Part shown: positions 35,904 through 43,893 of the stretch, one piece after another | How positions within the stretch are numbered: the stretch's first letter is position 1 | How the letters are laid out: every line of letters begins with the position of its first letter | Source of the DNA: Cryobacterium cheniae | GTDB lineage: Bacteria; Actinomycetota; Actinomycetes; Actinomycetales; Microbacteriaceae | Length of the DNA: 64,000 nt | Assembly (NCBI RefSeq): GCF_004403395.1 | Contig: NZ_SOGN01000008.1 | Span: 62,001-126,000, forward strand | Direction of reading: 5' to 3' | Position numbers and translations under genes: made by a program | Notes under the pieces: model-generated | What the model saw: the letters and a program-made list of their open reading frames with translations, nothing else | Told to the model about the DNA's origin: nothing | Database searches by the model: none

Positions 35904-37466
35904 CTAGCCCGCCGCCAGGAGCGCCGCCCAGAGGTCGGCGCGGGCGTGGAAGGCTCCCAGATCGCGGCCGAGCAGCTGCTCGGCGTGGCTGATCCGGCCG
36001 CGCACGGTGTGCCGGTGCACGCCGAGTTCCGTCGCCGCCGGGCCGAATTGGCCGTTGTGCTCGAGCCACACGCGCAGGGTCGTGAGGAGTGCCGTCCCGT
36101 GCGCGGCATCGTGGTCGGCGAGCGGTCGGAGGGTGGCTCGGCCGACCTCCGAGGCATCCGTTCGAGCCAGGAACGCGAGCACCCCCTGCCGGGAGATGAC
36201 CTCGAATTCGACGATGCCGGCCGCACCCTCGTGGGCGCGCTCGAGCGCCTGCCGGGCCTGGGCGGCCGCGTGCGGCAGCGAGCGGTAGTCGCTCCGGTCG
36301 GAGACGCCCACGTGCAGGCCGAAGTCCACCAGTTCGGCGAGCAGCGGGTCGGCGGCGGGATCGACGATGAGCAGCACCTGCCGGCCGTCACGGGCGAAGA
36401 ACAGGTGACCGGGGCGCTCCTCGACCCGCAGTTCGAGCAGCTCGGCGAGGGCGTCCAGGCGTTCGGGGGGAGGGGAGACGACGGCGACCCGCACCGGCTC
36501 GGCCGGGAGGGAACCCCAGAGCTCGCCGGAGACGCTCTGCACCAGCGGCAGGTCGCCGCCGAGTAGCGCCTGCAGCAGTCCGGACCGCAGGTGCCCGCGG
36601 GCGCGTCCCTGGGCGCTGTTCTGCTCGAGCGCCAGCCCGGCGAGGGCGATGACGCTGGTCACCACGTGCTGGCTGGCCTGGTCGAGCAGGGTGACGCCAC
36701 CGAGGGCCAGCACCCCGCGCAGCTGGTCGCGCCGGCCGAGAGTCTGCAGGGTCAGGGTCTCGCCGCCCTCGTCGAGGGTGGTGCCGGCGCGCTGCCCGCG
36801 GCGGAGCAGCCGGCCGGCCTCCGCCTGCACCTGCCGCAGGGCGGGGGAGGCGTCGGCACCGGAGAACGCATCCCGGGGGAAGACCCGGTCGAGCGCGCCG
36901 CCCGCGTCGAAGAGCGCGACCCAGTGGCCCAGCTGCCGGGACAGCTCGCTGAGGATGTTGCTCAGGCCGTCGGGGCGGAGGGCCGCGTGCGAAATGGCGC
37001 GCTGGGCGCCCTGCGCCCAGGTGTTGCGGGCGTAGCGCAACTCGGCGACCAGGTCGCCGGCCGCGCGGGCCACCGCGATGAACGGTGTCTCGTAGGGCAC
37101 CTCGACCAGGGGAAGTCCCTCGGCCAGACAGGCCGCCACGAGGGCGTCCGGGGTGCCGGCGCGCACGACCTCGGTGCCGAAGCCGAGGCAGGCGATTCCG
37201 CGGGCCGTGAGCCGGCACACATAGTCGCGGTAGTAGTCATCCGTCGTCGGGTCGGCGAACTGGGTGCCGGTGGTGAGCAGCACCTGGCTGGCGGAGAGGA
37301 AAGGCGTCGGGTCGGCGAGGTCGGAACTGTGCACCCATTCCACGGGCTGGTCGAGCGCGTGCGCGGGCAGCTGCCACTCGGGCGTGAGCAGTCGCAGTTC
37401 CAGGCCGGGCTGGGCGAGCAGGCGGCGCAGGGTGGGCAGAAGCGGCGGGGCCAGGTTCGAAGCCAT
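35904..37466 (-). CDS. PucR family transcriptional regulator
   Basis: A 520-residue regulator. The N-terminal PucR domain (about residues 1-130) senses a ligand. A GGDEF-like middle segment (LSRQLGHWVALFDAGG) follows. The C-terminal helix-turn-helix is TELGVHRHTVRGRISHAEQLLG. PucR-type proteins control purine, proline or GABA use (for example GabR/PrsR relatives). ATG 37466 is supported by TACACT exactly 6 nt upstream; TTG 37481 is rejected. It is divergent from gabT and likely activates the gabT-gdh-gabD-oxidase operon when GABA or putrescine is present. Confidence 0.88.
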   Translation of the reverse strand: MASNLAPPLLPTLRRLLAQPGLELRLLTPEWQLPAHALDQPVEWVHSSDLADPTPFLSASQVLLTTGTQFADPTTDDYYRDYVCRLTARGIACLGFGTEVVRAGTPDALVAACLAEGLPLVEVPYETPFIAVARAAGDLVAELRYARNTWAQGAQRAISHAALRPDGLSNILSELSRQLGHWVALFDAGGALDRVFPRDAFSGADASPALRQVQAEAGRLLRRGQRAGTTLDEGGETLTLQTLGRRDQLRGVLALGGVTLLDQASQHVVTSVIALAGLALEQNSAQGRARGHLRSGLLQALLGGDLPLVQSVSGELWGSLPAEPVRVAVVSPPPERLDALAELLELRVEERPGHLFFARDGRQVLLIVDPAADPLLAELVDFGLHVGVSDRSDYRSLPHAAAQARQALERAHEGAAGIVEFEVISRQGVLAFLARTDASEVGRATLRPLADHDAAHGTALLTTLRVWLEHNGQFGPAATELGVHRHTVRGRISHAEQLLGRDLGAFHARADLWAALLAAG

Positions 37467-37472
37467 GGGACG

Positions 37473-37511
37473 AGTGTACAACGTGGCGAAAGGTTCCCGG
37501 TGAGTTGTACA
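37473..37511. promoter_or_regulatory. pucR/gabT operator palindrome with pucR -10 box
   Basis: The inverted repeat TGTACAAC (37475-37482) and GTTGTACA (37504-37511) is separated by 21 nt. The left arm overlaps the minus-strand -10 box TACACT (37473-37478) of pucR, so binding could repress pucR while leaving the gabT promoter side free for activation. Confidence 0.6.
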
Positions 37512-37543
37512 TGGTGGCGGATCGCGCGGACGGTCGCCCTGCG

Positions 37544-37549
37544 TAGCCT
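37544..37549 (+). promoter_or_regulatory. -10 box of the gabT operon
   Basis: TAGCCT, 32 bp after the right arm of the palindrome, places the start site near 37556 and a 55-nt leader before gabT. The palindrome centre would then be about -63, a typical activator position. Confidence 0.4.
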
Positions 37550-37610
37550 TCTGGAAGCGGCATCGTCGCCGGCCTCACGCCGATGCACCGGCAGAGAAAC
37601 AGGAGCAGCC

Positions 37611-38972
37611 ATGACCCTCGTAGACGCCCTTCCCCTGATCCCGGTCGGCGGTCCGACCCTTCCCCAGGAACGCCGCCTCGTCACCGCCGTCCCCGGCCCG
37701 AAGTCCCAGAAGCTCAGCCGTCGCAAGCTTGAAGCCGTTTCCGCCGGGGTGGGCGTCACCCTGCCCGTCTACATCGTCGCGGCCGGCGGCGGCGTACTCG
37801 TCGACGTCGACGGCAACTCCCTGATCGACCTCGGCAGCGGCATCGCCGTGACCGGCGTCGGCAACAGCGCCCCCGAGGTCGTCGCAGCCGTGGCCGCCCA
37901 GCTGGCCCAGTTCACGCACACCTGCTTCACCGTCACGCCGTACGACTCCTACATCGAGGTGGCCGAGACGCTCAACCGGCTCACCCCCGGCGACCACGCC
38001 AAGCGCAGCGCCCTGTTCAACTCCGGCGCCGAGGCCGTGGAGAATGCCGTCAAGATCGCCCGCCACTACACCGGCAAGCAGGCCGTCGTCGCGTTCGACC
38101 ACGCCTACCACGGCCGCACCACCCTGACCATGGGCCTCACCGCGAAGAACCAGCCCTACAAGAACGGCTTCGGCCCCTTTGCCGCGGAGATCTACCGCGC
38201 ACCCACCTCGTACCCCTACCGCGACGCCGGTCTCGACGGGGTCGGGGCCGCCCGGCGCGCCATCACCCAGATCGAGAAGCAGATCGGCGCCGACAACCTG
38301 GCCGCCCTGATCATCGAGCCGATCCAGGGTGAGGGCGGCTTCATCGTGCCCGCGCCCGGCTTCCTGCCCACCCTGGTGGACTGGTGCCGCGCCAACAGGG
38401 TCGTCTTCATCGCCGACGAGGTGCAGACCGGCTTCGCCCGCACCGGCGACCTGTTCGCCAGCAACCACGAGGGCATCGTCCCCGACCTGATGGTGCTGGC
38501 CAAGGGCATCGCCGGTGGGCTGCCGCTCTCCGCCGTCACCGGCCGTGCCGAGATCATGGACGCCCCCCAGGTCGGCGGCATCGGCGGCACCTATGGCGGA
38601 AACCCGCTCGCCTGCGCCGCGGCCCTGGCCACCATGCGCAGCTACGAGACCGAGAACCTGGCCCAGCGCGCCCGCGAAATCGGCGCCATCCTGACCGGGC
38701 GGTTGAACGCCATCCGTGCCGTCGACAAGCGTGTGGGCGATGTGCGTGGCCGCGGTGCCATGATCGCGATCGAACTGGTCGACCCGGTTACCGGAGACCC
38801 GGATGCCGCCCTCACCGGCCGCGTCGTGGCGGCCGCCCATGCGCAGGGCGTCGTGCTGCTCACCTGCGGCACCTATGGCAACGTGATCCGCTTCCTGCCG
38901 CCGCTGAGCATCCCGGACGACCTCTTGGTCGAGGGCCTGCAGGTGCTGAGCAGCGTGTTCGCGGCCGCATGA
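37611..38972 (+). CDS. gabT: 4-aminobutyrate aminotransferase
   Basis: A 453-residue class III PLP aminotransferase. NSGAEAVENAVKIARHYTGK is the GabT signature, IADEVQTGFARTGDLF holds the PLP-facing Asp, and MVLAKGIAGGLPLSAVTGR contains the Schiff-base Lys. It transfers the amino group of GABA to 2-oxoglutarate, giving succinic semialdehyde and glutamate. The ATG at 37611 follows AGGAG; a longer frame upstream is antisense to pucR. Its TGA overlaps the ATG of the glutamate dehydrogenase gene, implying coupled expression. Confidence 0.93.
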   Translation: MTLVDALPLIPVGGPTLPQERRLVTAVPGPKSQKLSRRKLEAVSAGVGVTLPVYIVAAGGGVLVDVDGNSLIDLGSGIAVTGVGNSAPEVVAAVAAQLAQFTHTCFTVTPYDSYIEVAETLNRLTPGDHAKRSALFNSGAEAVENAVKIARHYTGKQAVVAFDHAYHGRTTLTMGLTAKNQPYKNGFGPFAAEIYRAPTSYPYRDAGLDGVGAARRAITQIEKQIGADNLAALIIEPIQGEGGFIVPAPGFLPTLVDWCRANRVVFIADEVQTGFARTGDLFASNHEGIVPDLMVLAKGIAGGLPLSAVTGRAEIMDAPQVGGIGGTYGGNPLACAAALATMRSYETENLAQRAREIGAILTGRLNAIRAVDKRVGDVRGRGAMIAIELVDPVTGDPDAALTGRVVAAAHAQGVVLLTCGTYGNVIRFLPPLSIPDDLLVEGLQVLSSVFAAA

Positions 38973-40360
38973 GCCTCGTCGACACCGTTCCGGCGGCCAC
39001 CACCCTGCTCACCCGACCGCTCGCGACCACACTGCCCGCCGCCACGACCACACTGAGCGCCGCGACGACCACACTGCCCGCCGCCACGACCACACTGAGC
39101 GCCGCGACGGCGACCCCGCCGGCCACCCCGCTGGACGACGCCCGGTCGCAGCTGACCGCCGCCATCGGCGTGCTCGGTTACGGCTCGGGCCTGCATTCCC
39201 TGCTTGCCACCCCGCGCCGCGAACTGACCGTCGCCGTGCCGCTGCGCCGCGACGACGGCAGCACCTGCCTGTTCACCGGCTACCGGGTGCAGCACAACCT
39301 GTCCCGCGGCCCCGCGAAGGGCGGCCTCCGCTACAGCCCCCACGTCACCCTGGACGAGGTGCGGGCCCTGGCCATGTGGATGACGTGGAAGTGCGCCCTG
39401 CTCGACGTGCCCTACGGCGGAGCAAAGGGTGGGGTCACCATCGACCCGCGACTGTACTCCCAGGCGGAGCTGGAGCGGGTCACCCGCCGGTACACGAGCG
39501 AGATCCTCCCCATCATCGGCCCGGAGAAGGACATCCCGGCCCCCGATATGGGCACCGACGAGCGCACCATGGCCTGGATCATGGACACCTACTCGGTCAA
39601 CGTCGGCTACACGGTGCCCGGAATCGTGACCGGCAAACCGATCAGCCTCGGCGGATCGCACGGGCGGGCCAGCGCCACCTCCCGCGGGGTCACCCACATC
39701 GCCCTCGCGGCGCTGACGCACCGCGGCCTCCGGGTGAACGGGGCCACCGCGGCCGTGCAGGGCTTCGGCAAGGTCGGCCACGACGCCGCGGTGTTCCTCA
39801 CCGAGGCCGGCGTGCGCGTGGTGGCCGTCAGCGACCAGTACGGCGCGGTCTACAACGCGCAGGGGCTCGACTTCGAGCGCCTCGGCGCGCACGTCGCGGC
39901 CACCGGTCGGGTCGACGGCTTCGACGGCGCGGAACCGCTGGACGGCGACCTGCTGCTCGAACTCGACGTGGACCTGCTCGTGCCGGCCGCCGTCGAGGGA
40001 GTGCTGCACGCGGGCAACGCGGCCCGGGTCACGGCCCGGGTCATCGTCGAGGGCGCCAACGGGCCCACCTCGCCCGCGGCCGACCTCATCTTCGCCGCGA
40101 ACGGGCAGCTCGTCGTGCCCGATATCCTCGCCAATGCGGGCGGCGTCATCGTGTCCTATTTCGAGTGGGTACAGGGCAATCAGGCATACTGGTGGAACGC
40201 TGCGGAGGTCGAGCACAAGCTCGCCGAGCGGATGCTGGCGGCCTGGCACCAGGTCGTCGACTACGCGGCCGCCAAGAACCTGTCCCTGCGCGCCGCAGCC
40301 ACCGTGCTCGCCGTGGAAAGGGTGGCGGAAGCGCACCTGCTGCGCGGCCTGTACCCCTAA
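38969..40360 (+). CDS. Glutamate dehydrogenase (Glu/Leu/Phe/Val family)
   Basis: A 463-residue NAD(P)-dependent dehydrogenase. The catalytic residues lie in AKGGLRYSPHV and PYGGAKGGV; the dinucleotide-binding motif is GFGKVGHDAAVF; PAAVEGVLHAGNA is a family-specific loop. It is likely to deaminate the glutamate formed by GabT and regenerate 2-oxoglutarate; the substrate could alternatively be another amino acid. The first 60 residues are a Thr/Ala/Leu/Pro low-complexity extension not seen in typical enzymes, created partly by a 42-bp tandem duplication. It overlaps gabT by 4 nt (ATGA). Confidence 0.9.
   Translation: MSLVDTVPAATTLLTRPLATTLPAATTTLSAATTTLPAATTTLSAATATPPATPLDDARSQLTAAIGVLGYGSGLHSLLATPRRELTVAVPLRRDDGSTCLFTGYRVQHNLSRGPAKGGLRYSPHVTLDEVRALAMWMTWKCALLDVPYGGAKGGVTIDPRLYSQAELERVTRRYTSEILPIIGPEKDIPAPDMGTDERTMAWIMDTYSVNVGYTVPGIVTGKPISLGGSHGRASATSRGVTHIALAALTHRGLRVNGATAAVQGFGKVGHDAAVFLTEAGVRVVAVSDQYGAVYNAQGLDFERLGAHVAATGRVDGFDGAEPLDGDLLLELDVDLLVPAAVEGVLHAGNAARVTARVIVEGANGPTSPAADLIFAANGQLVVPDILANAGGVIVSYFEWVQGNQAYWWNAAEVEHKLAERMLAAWHQVVDYAAAKNLSLRAAATVLAVERVAEAHLLRGLYP
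39026..39109 (+). repeat. Perfect 42-bp tandem duplication in the gdh N terminus
   Basis: Two identical 42-bp copies (39026-39067 and 39068-39109), each itself two related half-units beginning ACCACACTG. The repeat encodes a duplicated 14-residue segment TTLPAATTTLSAAT in frame. Confidence 0.93.
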
Positions 40361-40417
40361 GCGACACCCGCATTTCACCACCCGTATCTCCCGCATCGCA
40401 TCGGAAAGAGACTCATC

Positions 40418-41878
40418 GTGTCCACTCGTGAAACCGAACTCCTCGCCCGCGTCCCGGACGGCCTCTACATCAACGGCACCTGGCAGCAGGGTGGCGGCGA
40501 CGCCATCGAGGTCACCGACCCGGCGACCGGTGCCGTGCTCAAGCGCATTGCGAACGCGGATGCCGCCGACGGCATCCGGGCCCTCGATGCGGCCGTCGAG
40601 GCGGCCGAGTCGTGGGCGGCCACCGCGCCGCGTGTCCGGGCCGAGATCCTGCGCCGGGCCTTCGACCTGCTGCAGGAACGCCGCGACGACTTCGCGCTGC
40701 TGATGACCATGGAGATGGGCAAGCCTCTCGCCGAGGCCAACGGAGAGGTCACCTACGGCGGCGAGTTCCTGCGCTGGTTCAGCGAGGAGGCCGTGCGCAT
40801 CAGCGGTCGCTTCGGGTTGAACCCGGAGGGAACCGGCACGATGGTCGTCTCTCAGCACCCGGTCGGTCCGTGCCTGCTGATCACCCCGTGGAACTTCCCG
40901 CTGGCGATGGCCACCCGCAAGATCGCCCCCGCGCTCGCCGCCGGCTGCACGGTCGTCGTGAAGCCCGCCGAGCTGACCCCGCTGACCACCCTCTTCTTCG
41001 TGCAGCTGCTCGAAGACGCCGGCGTTCCGGCCGGCGTCGTCAACGTGATCACCACGTCGACGTCTTCCGCCGTGGCCGGGCCGATCATCGCCGACCCCCG
41101 GCTGCGGAAGCTCAGCTTCACCGGGTCGACCGCCGTGGGACGCAAGCTCATCCAGCAGGCATCCGAGGGCGTGCTGCGCACCTCGATGGAGCTCGGCGGC
41201 AACGCCCCGTTCGTCGTCTTCGAGGACGCCGACCTGGACAAGGCCGTCGAAGGCGCGATGCTGGCCAAATTCCGAAACATCGGCCAGGCCTGCACCGCGG
41301 CGAACCGCTTCATCGTGCAGGAGTCCATCGCCGCCGAATTCGCCAGCCGCCTCACCGAGCGCGTCGGCGCGATGAAGATCGGCCGCGGCACCGAAACCGG
41401 CGTCACCATCGGCCCGCTCGTCAGCGAGGCGGCCGTCGCCGGCACCGACGCCCTCGTGCAGGACGCGCTGGCCCACGGCGCCACCCTGCTCGCCGGCGGC
41501 AAACGCCCCGCAGGGCCCGGCAGCTTCTACGAGCCCACCGTGCTGACCGGCGTGGCCCCGGCCAGCGCCATCCTGACCGAGGAGATCTTCGGTCCGGTCG
41601 TCGGCATCGTCACCTTCGCCGACGAGGCCGAGGCCGTCCGCCTGGCCAACTCCACCGAATACGGCCTGATCAGCTACGTCTTCACTCAGGACCTCGCCCG
41701 CGGGCAGCGGATGATCGCCAGCCTCGAAACCGGAATGATGGGCTTGAACACGGGCCTTGTCTCCAACGCGGCCGCACCGTTCGGCGGGGTCAAGCAGTCC
41801 GGTATGGGCCGCGAGGGCGGGCTCGAGGGCATCCAGGAGTACCTGTCCACGAAATACACCCTCATCCCGGTCTCCTGA
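40418..41878 (+). CDS. gabD: Succinate-semialdehyde dehydrogenase family protein
   Basis: A 486-residue aldehyde dehydrogenase. The catalytic Glu is in MELGGNAPFVVFED and the catalytic Cys in GQACTAANRF; TPWNFPLAMATRKIAPALAAG is the NAD(P) binding region. It would oxidise succinic semialdehyde to succinate, completing GABA degradation; some family members also accept 4-aminobutanal, which would let it serve both steps of the pathway. The GTG follows GGAAAGAG. It lies 57 bp after gdh and 54 bp before the amine oxidase. Confidence 0.92.
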   Translation: MSTRETELLARVPDGLYINGTWQQGGGDAIEVTDPATGAVLKRIANADAADGIRALDAAVEAAESWAATAPRVRAEILRRAFDLLQERRDDFALLMTMEMGKPLAEANGEVTYGGEFLRWFSEEAVRISGRFGLNPEGTGTMVVSQHPVGPCLLITPWNFPLAMATRKIAPALAAGCTVVVKPAELTPLTTLFFVQLLEDAGVPAGVVNVITTSTSSAVAGPIIADPRLRKLSFTGSTAVGRKLIQQASEGVLRTSMELGGNAPFVVFEDADLDKAVEGAMLAKFRNIGQACTAANRFIVQESIAAEFASRLTERVGAMKIGRGTETGVTIGPLVSEAAVAGTDALVQDALAHGATLLAGGKRPAGPGSFYEPTVLTGVAPASAILTEEIFGPVVGIVTFADEAEAVRLANSTEYGLISYVFTQDLARGQRMIASLETGMMGLNTGLVSNAAAPFGGVKQSGMGREGGLEGIQEYLSTKYTLIPVS

Positions 41879-41932
41879 CCGGTGCGCCACCGGCGCCACC
41901 CCGTCCATTCCTCCACCCAGCAGAAGAACACA

Positions 41933-43303
41933 ATGGAGCACTCCTTGAGCATCATCGAACGTGACATCGTCATCATCGGCGCCGGCGCAGCCGGCCTGAC
42001 CGGCGCGACCGAGCTGAGGAAGGCCGGCCTGACCGTGGCCGTGCTCGAAGCCCGCGACCGGGTCGGCGGCCGGCTGCACACCGACGACATCGACGGTGCC
42101 ATGCTCGAGATCGGCGGACAGTGGGTCTCGCCCGACCAGGACGCGCTCAAGGAGACCATCGCCGAGCTGGGCCTGGAAACCTTCGCGCGGTACCGCGAGG
42201 GCGAGAGCGTCTACATCAACGCGGCGGGGGAGCGCACCCGGTTCCAGGGGGAGATCTTCCCGGTCTCGGCCGACACCGAGCGCGAGATGGTGGCCCTGAT
42301 CGCCACCCTCGACGAGCTCGTCTCCGAGATGGACCCCGACCGCCCCTGGGCGCACCCGCGCGCGGTGGAACTGGACCAGATCTCCTTTCGCCGCTGGCTC
42401 GAAGAGGCGACCGACGATCAGGAGGCGCGCGACAACATCAGCCTGTTCATCGCGGGGGCCATGCTGACCAAACCGGCCCACGCCTTCTCCACCCTGCAGG
42501 CGCTGCTGATGGCGGCCAGCGCCGGCAGCTTCAGCAACCTCGTCGACGCCGACTTCATCCTCGACGAACGAGTCGTGGGCGGCCTGCAGCGGGTGCCGAT
42601 CCTGCTCGCCGAGAACCTCGGCGACGACGTCTTCCTCGGTCAGGCCGCACGCACCGTGCGCTGGGGCGACGCCGGCGTGACCGTGCTCACCGACGACCTC
42701 GAGGTGCGCGCGCGCCGCGTGATCGTGGCCGTGCCACCCGTGCTCTACACCCGGATCTCGTTCGACCCGCCGCTGCCGCGCCGCCAGCAGATGATGCACC
42801 AGCACCTCTCGATGGGCTTCGTGATCAAGGTGCACGCGGTTTACGAGACCCCGTTCTGGCGGGAAGACGGCCTCTCCGGCACGGCTTTCAGCCCCTACGA
42901 GCTCTCCCATGAGGCCTACGACAACACCAACTTCGAAGACCCGCGCGGCACCCTGGTCGGTTTCGTCTCCGACGAGGCCGCCGACGGCGTGTTCACCGTC
43001 TCGGCCGAGGAGCGCAAGCAGGCCATCCTGACCTCGCTCTCGCACTACTTCGGCGAGAAGGCCCTGACGCCCGTGGTCTACTACGAGAGCGACTGGGGCA
43101 CCGAGGAGTGGACTCGCGGCGCCTACGCGGCCAGCTTCGACCTGGGCGGGCTGGCCCGTTTCGGAGCCGACCTGCGCACCCCGGTCGGCCCGATCTTCTT
43201 CTCCTGCAGCGACCTCGCCGGAAAGGGCTACCAGCACGTCGACGGCGCCATTCGGATGGGACGCGAAACGGCCGCGGAGATCGTCGCCGGGCTCGGCGCC
43301 TAG
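41933..43303 (+). CDS. Flavin monoamine oxidase (putrescine oxidase-like)
   Basis: A 456-residue FAD amine oxidase. The FAD-binding GAGAAGLTGATEL and the EARDRVGGRL motif open the protein, and the C-terminal SDLAGKGYQHVDGAIRMGRETA matches actinobacterial putrescine oxidases, in which FAD can be covalently bound or tightly held. It would convert putrescine to 4-aminobutanal with release of ammonia and H2O2, feeding the gabT/gabD route. Start uncertain between ATG 41933 and TTG 41945. The gene ends the operon; assignment to putrescine rests on context as well as sequence. Confidence 0.85.
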   Translation: MEHSLSIIERDIVIIGAGAAGLTGATELRKAGLTVAVLEARDRVGGRLHTDDIDGAMLEIGGQWVSPDQDALKETIAELGLETFARYREGESVYINAAGERTRFQGEIFPVSADTEREMVALIATLDELVSEMDPDRPWAHPRAVELDQISFRRWLEEATDDQEARDNISLFIAGAMLTKPAHAFSTLQALLMAASAGSFSNLVDADFILDERVVGGLQRVPILLAENLGDDVFLGQAARTVRWGDAGVTVLTDDLEVRARRVIVAVPPVLYTRISFDPPLPRRQQMMHQHLSMGFVIKVHAVYETPFWREDGLSGTAFSPYELSHEAYDNTNFEDPRGTLVGFVSDEAADGVFTVSAEERKQAILTSLSHYFGEKALTPVVYYESDWGTEEWTRGAYAASFDLGGLARFGADLRTPVGPIFFSCSDLAGKGYQHVDGAIRMGRETAAEIVAGLGA

Positions 43304-43434
43304 GACCCGCGCGGCGGCATCCGCCGGCTCGGTATCCGCCTGCGGCTCACCCTACGGAAACGGGTGCACGGTAGAACGTGCGCCCGCTTACGCAGGGTGC
43401 GCCGCCAGCGTGCGGTGGAACCGGCGCGGAGCTG

Positions 43435-43893
43435 TTAGTCGTCGAAGGTGTTGAGCATCGCGAAGGCCGCGCGCTCGAGGTAGTCCCAGAGCTGGTCCCG
43501 CTGCAGCGGGGGGAGAGCGGCCTTGTCGACGGCGGCGCGCATGTGGTGGAGCCAGCGGTCGCGGGCATCCGGGTTGACCTTGAACGGCTGGTGCCGTTGG
43601 CGTAGGCGGGGGTGGCCGCGCTGCTCGCTGTAGGTGCCCGGGCCTCCCCAGTACTGCTCGAGGAACAGGGTCAGGCGTTGGGCGGCCGGCCCCAGGTCGT
43701 CCTCCGGATACATCGGCTTCAGCACCGGGTCGGTGGCGACGCCGCGGTAGAACTCGTTCACGAGCTCTTCGAAGAACGGCTTTCCGCCGACCTGCTCGTA
43801 GAACGTGGCGCCGATACAGGCACCGTTCTCACCGTCACGCAGATGGACTGTGCCGGACGGGGCAGGCGTGGGGGTGGTGGCGTCATTCGTCAT
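43435..43893 (-). CDS. glbO: Group II truncated haemoglobin
   Basis: A 152-residue 2-on-2 globin. The family features are present: FYEQVGGKPFFEELVNEFYRGV, then LGPAAQRLTLFLEQYWGGP, then RGHPRLRQRH. The heme-ligating proximal His and the group II Trp lie in DRWLHHM. It binds O2, NO or peroxide and may protect or supply oxygen-using enzymes. ATG 43893 is preferred over the longer frame to 44265, which is antisense to mscS. It overlaps the mscS stop by 11 bp, so the two are co-transcribed. Confidence 0.92.
   Translation of the reverse strand: MTNDATTPTPAPSGTVHLRDGENGACIGATFYEQVGGKPFFEELVNEFYRGVATDPVLKPMYPEDDLGPAAQRLTLFLEQYWGGPGTYSEQRGHPRLRQRHQPFKVNPDARDRWLHHMRAAVDKAALPPLQRDQLWDYLERAAFAMLNTFDD

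Noticed and set aside
38873-43237. A 1,454-codon open frame on the minus strand opposite gabT, gdh, gabD and the amine oxidase
   Set aside because: It mirrors four well-supported genes and is open only because of the high GC content; its protein is low-complexity Gly/Val/Arg/Asp text with no motifs.
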